Part shown: piece after piece, positions 31,155 through 36,806 of the stretch
Layout: each line of letters begins with the position of its first letter
How positions within the stretch are numbered: the stretch's first letter is position 1
NCBI GenBank assembly: GCA_013001465.1
Contig: JABDMM010000008.1
Location: 1-36,806 of the forward strand
DNA: 36,806 nucleotides
Reading direction: 5' to 3'
DNA from: Chitinophagales bacterium
GTDB taxonomy: Bacteria; Bacteroidota; Bacteroidia; Chitinophagales; JABDMM01
Notes under the pieces: generated by a model
What the model was told of the DNA's origin: nothing
Seen by the model: only the letters and a program-made list of their open reading frames with translations
The model's database searches: none
Position numbers and translations under genes: made by a program

Positions 31155-33122
31155 GTGAAATGGATATATGCATGCATGTTGAGCGCTTTCTTTGTAATAA
31201 TTTCATTTACAGCAGATAGCGCAAACTCTAAGAAAATTGACAGTTTAAAGGCAATTATTGACGCTACTGCTCCAGATGCGAACAAGGTTGATTTTTTACT
31301 CGAATTAGCTACGCATTATTATGGTGCAAACCCTGATGAAGCAATCAGGATTGGAAATGAAGCTGTTAAATTAGGCGAGGAACTTAAGTACCACAAAGGA
31401 GTCGCTTACGGTTATAAGACCATTGGTATTGCCCATTATGTCAAAGGTGACAATACAAGAGCTTTACAAAACTGGCAGTTGTCACTGGACAGATTCAAAT
31501 CAATAGAATTTCAGGAAGGTATTGCAAACATATTAAGCAATATGGGAGCGATACATTATAATGAGCAACATTTTGAAATCGCTCTGGAACATTACTTTGA
31601 AGCACTTGAGGTATCTCAGATAATTGGCGATAAGTTGCGCTCCGCCACTGCATATCTGAATATTGGTGCGGTTTATCAGGATCAACGTCTTTATGATAAA
31701 GCATCAAAGTACTACCAGCTATCACTTGAGCTAAGTGAGGAGTTAAAGGATAAAGAGGCGATAGGCACTTGTTTAACTAATCTAGGAGAGGTCTATTTTA
31801 AGAAAGGTGACTATGACATAGCATTAGAATATTTTGAGAAGTCATTGAAACCGATGGAGGACACCAAGGGCCTCGCATATTCGAAACATTATATAGGAAA
31901 AGTTTACGCAGAGAAAGGTGATTTTGAGAATGCGATTAAATATGAGACAGAAGCATATGAAATTGCCAAGAAGCTGGATAGCAAGTTGGATATGACTACT
32001 TGTCTAAATGGTTTGGGCCATATTTATTTAAAGAAAGGCAATATAGATTTATCTATTTCAAAATTTCTGGAAGCAGAGAAATTAGCAAGAGAGGTCGATT
32101 CTGATCTCGAGTTGCAATATACGTATCAAGGACTTTCTGAAGCATATCATAAAATTGGAGATCACGAACAGGCATTTCATTATGTCATGCTTTTTTCTGG
32201 CTTAAGTGATAGCCTTTACACAAGTGAGATCCAAAAGAAAATGAAAGATTCAGAAATTCAGATGAATGAAATGGAGCTTGCTAAGAAAGAGGCAGAAGCT
32301 CAGGTTCAAGAAGAGAGAATGAGGCAACAAAAGATAATCAAGAATGCTTTTATGGGAGGTTTGGGTTTGGTCCTTCTCATTCTGTTCATTCTCACAAGGA
32401 ATTTTTTGAATAAAATTAAGATCAACAAGATCCTTGATAAGCAAAAAGAAGAGATCGAAAAGTTATTGCTCAATATTCTTCCGGCTAAAGTTGCCGATGA
32501 GTTAAAACAAAAAGGTCAGGCTACGCCGAGGCACTTTGAAAGTGTGACAGTTCTGTTTGCAGATTTTAAAGGATTTACTACAATATCTAAGGGGATGTCA
32601 CCAGGAGATCTGGTTACAGAACTGAATAATTTCTTTATAGCGTTTGATGCTATAATGGATAAATACAATCTGGAGAAGATCAAAACGATCGGTGATTGTT
32701 ATATGTGTGCAGGAGGAATTCCAACGGAGAACGATACTCATCCATTGGATATGGTTCACGCTGCAATTGAGATGCAAGAGTACATGACATTGATCAGCGA
32801 AAAGAAGAAAGAACTAGGACTCGAATCCTGGAATTTAAGAATTGGAATTCACACCGGACCTGTTGTTGCAGGAGTTGTAGGAAGGAGAAAATATGCTTAT
32901 GATATCTGGGGAAGCACAGTAAACGTTGCCAGCAGACTTGAATCCAATGGAGAAGCAGGCAAGATAAATATATCTGAGTTTACTTATAACCTTATTAAAG
33001 ATCATTATAAGTGCATACCAAGAGGTAAGATCTTCGCTAAGAACTACGGCGACATAGAAATGTACTTTGTTGATGAGCCTGTTCAACAATTCAGTAAAGA
33101 CGTAAAAGAAGCTGTTGCCTGA
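31155..33122 (+). CDS. Membrane adenylate cyclase with N-terminal TPR repeats (class III)
   Basis: 655-residue sensor cyclase. A hydrophobic leader (about 3-20) exports a TPR region (about 45-360; repeats such as AYLNIGAVYQDQRLYDKASKY, TNLGEVYFKKGDYDIALEYF). A transmembrane helix (about 397-419) and short coiled coil lead to a cytoplasmic class III cyclase domain (about 455-640). Both metal-binding Asp are present (LFADFKGFT, TIGDCYM), as are the purine-specifying Lys (KIKTIGD) and Asp (YDIWGSTVNVASRL). That pair indicates ATP and therefore cAMP synthesis. The start is GTG at 31155, which gives a basic residue before the hydrophobic segment; an in-frame ATG exists at 31176. Similar TPR-cyclases are numerous in Bacteroidota, and the signal they sense is unknown. 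Confidence 0.9.
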   Translation: MKWIYACMLSAFFVIISFTADSANSKKIDSLKAIIDATAPDANKVDFLLELATHYYGANPDEAIRIGNEAVKLGEELKYHKGVAYGYKTIGIAHYVKGDNTRALQNWQLSLDRFKSIEFQEGIANILSNMGAIHYNEQHFEIALEHYFEALEVSQIIGDKLRSATAYLNIGAVYQDQRLYDKASKYYQLSLELSEELKDKEAIGTCLTNLGEVYFKKGDYDIALEYFEKSLKPMEDTKGLAYSKHYIGKVYAEKGDFENAIKYETEAYEIAKKLDSKLDMTTCLNGLGHIYLKKGNIDLSISKFLEAEKLAREVDSDLELQYTYQGLSEAYHKIGDHEQAFHYVMLFSGLSDSLYTSEIQKKMKDSEIQMNEMELAKKEAEAQVQEERMRQQKIIKNAFMGGLGLVLLILFILTRNFLNKIKINKILDKQKEEIEKLLLNILPAKVADELKQKGQATPRHFESVTVLFADFKGFTTISKGMSPGDLVTELNNFFIAFDAIMDKYNLEKIKTIGDCYMCAGGIPTENDTHPLDMVHAAIEMQEYMTLISEKKKELGLESWNLRIGIHTGPVVAGVVGRRKYAYDIWGSTVNVASRLESNGEAGKINISEFTYNLIKDHYKCIPRGKIFAKNYGDIEMYFVDEPVQQFSKDVKEAVA

Positions 33123-33554
33123 TCAGGATTCGGGAAGGATCTCTTTTTTCCCACTTCCAAGGATTGCTCCTATTACACCTCCAATAATCCCAAACATAAT
33201 TGTATTGATAACGATGTCGACGATCATTAAATCAAATCCCCAAAGATTCATAAAGGCATAATTATATAGATCCATGAAAAGTGACATTAGCAAACCTATC
33301 CACAAACCGGCCTTTAATCCAGGTATGAAAGATCTGATGTTTGCCCATTTGTCGAAGATAATTGCTCCCAACAGATACACGCAAAATCCACCAACAAAAA
33401 TAGCCCACAAGACGGGAGGGTCTTTCATGAGACCTTCGTAATAAATGGTTCGATCTTCCATAAAACTGTATAGAAGCATTCCATAGACGATCCAGCCAAA
33501 AAAGAAACTGATCACAGCTCCTACGAATGCAGCGAGTAATACTTTGGTATTCAT
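33123..33554 (-). CDS. Small membrane protein, function unknown
   Basis: 143-residue protein with four hydrophobic segments at about 5-27, 47-67, 82-100 and 110-133, some carrying small-residue glycine patterns (IMFGIIGGVIGAILGSG). It resembles generic DUF1761-like four-helix proteins, but I do not assign it to a family with certainty. The start is placed at ATG 33554 (MNTKVLLAAFVGAVISFFFG). The longer open frame to 33701 adds 49 polar residues without family character and would place the first membrane segment far from the N-terminus. Its stop codon abuts that of the adenylate cyclase, tail to tail with no gap. Confidence 0.75.
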   Translation of the reverse strand: MNTKVLLAAFVGAVISFFFGWIVYGMLLYSFMEDRTIYYEGLMKDPPVLWAIFVGGFCVYLLGAIIFDKWANIRSFIPGLKAGLWIGLLMSLFMDLYNYAFMNLWGFDLMIVDIVINTIMFGIIGGVIGAILGSGKKEILPES

Positions 33555-33806
33555 AGTCGTAAGATTTAGAGGATTAACTATATTAATAAATTTAGTAATA
33601 TTCTGCCATTTTATACGATTATTTTTACAACTGGAGTATCGGTTTGAATTTGCTAATTTTGTTATCTTTAGAAGCAACAAGCAATAAGTCTCCAAAAACA
33701 AGCGTTTTGAAGATTAAACCAACCAGCTACGATTGAATTAGATTTCTCCCCTTAATTTATTCATTCACCTGCGAAAGGTATCTTTCAGCAGTATTAATCG
33801 AAAGAC

Positions 33807-34814
33807 ATGTTATCAAGCTTTTTTCTTTGGTGCGCAGGAGCGGATCGTGATATACTGAATTATGCCCCAACTTATGAACGTAATCGCCATATTGGATTGG
33901 GAGCAACACTACTTATCCCAACAATCTTGGGATTTATATCAATGACCTACGCCTTATCGACATTTTTAGACAGTATCTGGGCTTGCATCATTTTAGGAGT
34001 GATCTGGGCGTTGATCATTTTCTCGGTCGATAGATATATCGTATCGACTTATAGGAAAAATCCGTCTACATTTCGAAATATATTTTCGTTTCAGTTTCTT
34101 GTCAGGATAGTTTTTTCAGTATTTCTGGGAATTGTGATAGCTCATCCATTGGTGCTTAGATTTTTTGAAGACAACCTCGCTGAATATAACGAACTAAAAC
34201 ACAAAACAAAGCAGGAATATCTGTTGCAAAGCGATTCAATCTTGGTAGCGTATGACAGGCAATTGAGCGATCTTTATGATAAGCAAGAAGAGCTGACCTC
34301 TAATATTTACAGAGCTTCAGAAGATATGAAGATCGAGAAAGCAGGGCAGGAATTCGATGGTTATTCTGGAAGGGTAGGTGAAGGTATCAGGTTTGAAGCC
34401 CATCGAGAATATAAAGAGCGAAATGAGGGATTGCTGCAGGAAGTTAAAATGCAGATGGTATATCTCGAAGATAAAATTGATCAGCGGATAGAAAAGTTAG
34501 GAGATGTACCTGATGTAAACAATGACTTTGTGGCACAAGAAATTGCTTTAGGAGAGATGAAGAATGGAATTTCACCCACTGTTATAAGCGCAAATGGTCA
34601 GTTTCTACAAGATGAATCACTAATAGTGAAGGGAAAAATTATAGCGATAGTGGAGTTATTTATCCTCATCATTTTTGTGATCCTCGACATTATACCGGTT
34701 CTGTTCAAGACCATCTCATACTATGGTAAACATTATGATAACGTCATTGACAAGTACGAAGAACGTGAGCATGAATTTGAAGACTATCAACTACCCAGGG
34801 CAGCCATTTTTTAG
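33807..34814 (+). CDS. DUF4407-family membrane protein
   Basis: 335-residue protein with two N-terminal membrane hairpins (about 30-72 and 90-115), a long charged coiled-coil region (about 120-265) and a C-terminal membrane segment (about 275-300). The start MLSSFFLWCAGADRDIL and the segment VDRYIVSTYRK are typical of DUF4407. Function is unknown in the family. The layout (membrane anchors flanking a periplasmic or cytoplasmic coiled coil) suggests a scaffold or signalling role. A near-match -7 (TATCTTTC, 33779-33786) precedes it. The YjgN-type gene starts 32 bp downstream on the same strand and may be in the same transcript. Confidence 0.85.
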   Translation: MLSSFFLWCAGADRDILNYAPTYERNRHIGLGATLLIPTILGFISMTYALSTFLDSIWACIILGVIWALIIFSVDRYIVSTYRKNPSTFRNIFSFQFLVRIVFSVFLGIVIAHPLVLRFFEDNLAEYNELKHKTKQEYLLQSDSILVAYDRQLSDLYDKQEELTSNIYRASEDMKIEKAGQEFDGYSGRVGEGIRFEAHREYKERNEGLLQEVKMQMVYLEDKIDQRIEKLGDVPDVNNDFVAQEIALGEMKNGISPTVISANGQFLQDESLIVKGKIIAIVELFILIIFVILDIIPVLFKTISYYGKHYDNVIDKYEEREHEFEDYQLPRAAIF

Positions 34815-34846
34815 TGAATTTCTTCAATAAAGAGTACATTTAAAGT

Positions 34847-35797
34847 ATGGAAGTACTGCAACCTCAAAAGATCAAATTTTATGGCGAGTGGTCTAAGTTC
34901 CTCGGCATTTACATCATCAATATTTTTCTGACAATAATAACCATTGGTATTTATTATCCATGGGCTAAGGCTGCGATATTCAAATATCTTTGGGGTGAAA
35001 CGGAGTTCGATAATGAGCGATTTGTATTTCATGGTACAGGAAGGGAAATGTTTATTGGTTTTATAAAAGCAATTGCGTTGTTCGGATCGCTAACGCTTTT
35101 GGTTGGGATCGCAGAGATGACGGAAAATGTGGTAGCTATTGCAATAGCTACTTTTATCTTCTCCATCGGTTTTATTTTACTAGTGCCTCTTGCAATACAT
35201 GGTGCTCTAAAATACAGAAGCAGCCGCACATCCTGGAAAGGCATTCACGCCGGGTACAGAGGGGACAGGCAGGAACTGATGAAGAAGTTTGTTGCGGGTT
35301 TGCTTTTAACCATTCTTACTTTGGGATTATATGGAGCTTGGTTTATTAATGATATCAGGAAATACCTGATAGATCATCTTCGTTTTGGAAGTCTGGAGTT
35401 TAAATTCAACGGGAAGGGAGTTGATTTTTTCCTCATAAACCTCATAGGAATAGCGTTAAGCATTCTAACTGCTGGAATCTATATATTCTGGTATGCCCGG
35501 AATATCTATCGATTTTATGTGAATAACCTTGAAGTACATCAAAAAGGAAGTGCCATCAATTTTGAATCAACAGCCACAGCAGGAAAGATATTTAAATTAA
35601 TTATTCCGAACATTCTCATAATATTATTCACACTAGGTTTAGGAATACCTTACGCCATCATAAGATATTATCGTTTCATATTTGACAATGCAAATCTGCA
35701 AGAGTACATCGATACTAATGCAATCATCCAGACGGAAGAAGATTACAGAGATGCAACAGGAGAAGACCTCATGGACTTGATGGATATTGGCTTTTAA
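34847..35797 (+). CDS. YjgN/DUF898-family membrane protein
   Basis: 316-residue integral membrane protein with about six to seven hydrophobic segments. It contains repeated family-type segments: FYGEWSKFLGIYIINIFLT...GIYYPWAKAAIFKYLWGETEF, FRxGS-type LRFGSLEFKFNGKGVDFF, and a third copy near YFIN-like NIYRFYVNNLEV. This internal repeat is typical of DUF898 (E. coli YjgN). Function is unknown; transport has been suggested for the family without proof that I know of. It follows the DUF4407 gene by 32 bp. Confidence 0.87.
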   Translation: MEVLQPQKIKFYGEWSKFLGIYIINIFLTIITIGIYYPWAKAAIFKYLWGETEFDNERFVFHGTGREMFIGFIKAIALFGSLTLLVGIAEMTENVVAIAIATFIFSIGFILLVPLAIHGALKYRSSRTSWKGIHAGYRGDRQELMKKFVAGLLLTILTLGLYGAWFINDIRKYLIDHLRFGSLEFKFNGKGVDFFLINLIGIALSILTAGIYIFWYARNIYRFYVNNLEVHQKGSAINFESTATAGKIFKLIIPNILIILFTLGLGIPYAIIRYYRFIFDNANLQEYIDTNAIIQTEEDYRDATGEDLMDLMDIGF

Positions 35798-35918
35798 TAA
35801 ACAATTTGAGGGAAAAAATCTCGTTACTTATGTGGAAAGGATGAGAAAATAAAATACTTTATTTTTTCTTCTATGAATATCATAGGGTTAAAAATTCACA
35901 TTATTCACAAACTTATGT

Positions 35919-35926
35919 TAATTTTG
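35919..35926 (+). promoter_or_regulatory. Candidate -7 element for the RRM protein gene
   Basis: TAATTTTG fits TAnnTTTG. It would start the transcript near 35931, just before the hairpin at 35940-35965, and give a leader of about 60 nt. Confidence 0.45.
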
Positions 35927-35939
35927 CTCGTAGTTTATA

Positions 35940-35975
35940 GGAGGGAGTATATTTTTAACTCCTCCGATTTTTTTT
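35940..35975 (+). promoter_or_regulatory. Terminator-like hairpin in the leader of the RRM gene
   Basis: GGAGGGAGT pairs with ACTCCTCC (one bulged G, loop of 9 nt), and the run TTTTTTTT follows at 35968-35975, only 17 bp before the ATG. In form it is an intrinsic terminator, but it lies between the candidate promoter and the RRM start, so it may be an attenuator or the target of autoregulation. The alternative is that it ends transcription from YjgN and the RRM promoter lies further downstream. Confidence 0.6.
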
Positions 35976-35991
35976 ATTCTAAATTTTTATA

Positions 35992-36276
35992 ATGAACATT
36001 TTTGTTGCAAAACTCAACTTTGACACTCAAAGTGAGGATTTAAGAGAAGCGTTTGAAGCTTACGGTACAGTAACTTCAACAAACGTTATTATGGACAGAA
36101 TGACCGGAAGGTCAAAAGGTTACGGATTCGTCGAAATGGAAAATGACGACGAAGCTACGACAGCTATTAATGAATTAAATGACACTGAATTAGACGGTAG
36201 AACCATCGTCGTTAAGAAAGCAGAGCCTCGTAAAGAAAGAAGCGATCGAGGTGGTGGAAGAGGTGGAAGATGGTAA
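35992..36276 (+). CDS. Small RRM-domain RNA-binding protein with RGG-like tail
   Basis: 94-residue RNA-binding protein with one RRM domain: RNP2 is IFVAKL (3-8) and RNP1 is KGYGFVEM (about 42-49). It ends in a Gly/Arg-rich tail (ERSDRGGGRGGRW). Such single-RRM proteins are frequent in Bacteroidota and Cyanobacteria, where they are abundant and bind single-stranded RNA, and they are thought to act as global post-transcriptional regulators in organisms lacking Hfq. The gene is monocistronic, bounded by a leader hairpin and a strong terminator. Confidence 0.95.
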   Translation: MNIFVAKLNFDTQSEDLREAFEAYGTVTSTNVIMDRMTGRSKGYGFVEMENDDEATTAINELNDTELDGRTIVVKKAEPRKERSDRGGGRGGRW

Positions 36277-36299
36277 GCCTATTATAATATAGCTGAGTT

Positions 36300-36329
36300 A
36301 AAAGGGAAGCAAATTGCTTCCCTTTTTTT
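36300..36329 (+). terminator. Intrinsic terminator after the RRM gene
   Basis: AAAAGGGAAGCAA pairs with TTGCTTCCCTTTT (13-bp arms, the inner bases forming the loop) and continues into a T-run (36323-36329). It lies 23 bp after the stop codon. Confidence 0.92.
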
Positions 36330-36391
36330 ATGTTAATAAGTCATCAATTTGGATTTTTCTTCACCTCAGAATTTCCATACATTCGTTTCTA

Positions 36392-36806
36392 ATGGAAATT
36401 CAGGAGGTCGCTATCATTCTGGCTGCAGGATTTTTTGCAGGTTTTATCAATACTGTAGCCGGCGGTGGATCTCTCATTACTTTGCCCGTGCTTATTTTTA
36501 TGGGACTTCCTCCCTCCATCGCAAATGCTTCAAACAGAGTTGCGATTTTCTTCCAGAATGCTTTCGCTACCGGCGGTTTTGCTAGTAAAGGGGTGTCAGT
36601 TTTCCCATATAATATTTATCTCGGTATATCAGCACTTTTTGGTGCAATCATAGGTGCTAAGCTCGCCATCGACATCGATGGAGCTTTGTTTAACAGGATC
36701 CTTGCCGGAATAATGATCATGGTTGTGTTTTTTACAGTCTTTAACCCGGTAAAAGGAAAGGATGTTCTTTCTACTGCATTAGAGACAAAACACAAATGGT
36801 TAGGTG
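36392..36806 (+). CDS. TSUP-family permease (TauE/SafE-like), 5' part only
   Basis: Start of an integral membrane protein running off the window end (138 codons visible). The N-terminus MEIQEVAIILAAGFFAGFIN is followed by TVAGGGSLITLPVLIFMGLP and ANASNRVAIFFQNAFATGGF, both classical TSUP (TauE/SafE, DUF81) motifs. Hydrophobic segments fall at about 5-25, 30-48, 75-95 and 103-120. TSUP members export sulfite or organosulfonates, or import related anions, so a link to the sulfur cluster is conceivable, but the family is broad and it is 12 kb away. A weak ribosome-binding-like stretch is not evident. The start was chosen because it directly precedes the first membrane segment. Confidence 0.88.
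   Translation, partial: MEIQEVAIILAAGFFAGFINTVAGGGSLITLPVLIFMGLPPSIANASNRVAIFFQNAFATGGFASKGVSVFPYNIYLGISALFGAIIGAKLAIDIDGALFNRILAGIMIMVVFFTVFNPVKGKDVLSTALETKHKWLG

Noticed and set aside
33123-33701. 192-residue version of the small membrane protein
   Set aside because: The extra 49 N-terminal residues are AT-rich leader without family character. The ATG at 33554 begins a clean membrane segment.
36349-36653. Two short plus-strand ORFs near the window end
   Set aside because: They are out-of-frame shadows of the TSUP permease gene that begins at 36392.
1-36806. CRISPR arrays, insertion sequences, prophage genes, tRNA or rRNA genes
   Set aside because: No repeat-spacer pattern, transposase motif, phage structural gene or cloverleaf-like sequence was seen on either strand by eye.

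Overview
The window looks like chromosomal DNA of a free-living, respiring member of the Bacteroidota, most likely of the Cytophagales type. Three things point there: a secreted protein with a type IX secretion C-terminal sorting domain (29288-30985), several families typical of the phylum (DUF4293, DUF4407, a small RRM protein with a Gly/Arg tail, a DUF7009-like protein), and promoter-like TAnnTTTG elements with weak Shine-Dalgarno signals. Menaquinone synthesis (menA) and citrate synthase fit a respiratory lifestyle. I see no tRNA, rRNA, CRISPR array, transposase or phage gene. All phylum and family assignments are from recognition of the sequences; no search was run.

Layout. 1-10082 is mostly housekeeping: the 3' part of uvrA, an OmpA-type envelope protein, truA with a thiolase, a DUF4293 protein with an ABC exporter, citrate synthase, a 0.48 kb gap, and menA. 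10177-13455 is an unusual 1092-residue protein: nucleotide-transporter-like membrane domain, HEAT repeats and a cyclic-nucleotide-binding domain. 13541-24272 is a leftward sulfur-oxidation cluster: sulfide:quinone oxidoreductase, a CstB-like persulfide dioxygenase/rhodanese, two YeeE/YedE half-transporters, a Crp/Fnr regulator, a cytoplasmic molybdopterin oxidoreductase with a fused FeS/NrfD partner (SoeABC-like), and a SulP anion transporter. 24385-29157 holds molybdenum-cofactor genes: moaD-moaE rightward, then a leftward operon DUF7009-moaA-moeA-moaC-mobA. 29288-36806 is mixed: a T9SS-secreted lamin-tail protein, a TPR-containing adenylate cyclase, small membrane proteins, DUF4407 and YjgN/DUF898 proteins, an RRM protein with a structured leader, and the start of a TSUP (TauE/SafE) permease.

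How it fits together. The central cluster can be read as a complete Sox-independent route: H2S to persulfide (SQR), persulfide to sulfite (dioxygenase-rhodanese), sulfite to sulfate with electrons to menaquinone (SoeABC-like), and anion exchange through SulP. The adjacent Moco genes, including a mobA needed for the bis-MGD form, would supply the molybdoenzyme's cofactor. Three palindromes of the form TGTAA-N6-TTACA lie before the three transcription units of this cluster. Two of them sit 36.5-37.5 bp from a TAnnTTTG element, the geometry of Crp-type class II activation. The in-cluster Crp/Fnr protein lacks a cAMP pocket and instead carries a Cys-x5-Cys-Cys motif, so I infer that it is a sulfur or redox sensor controlling this regulon. 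This regulatory module is the most interesting part of the window.
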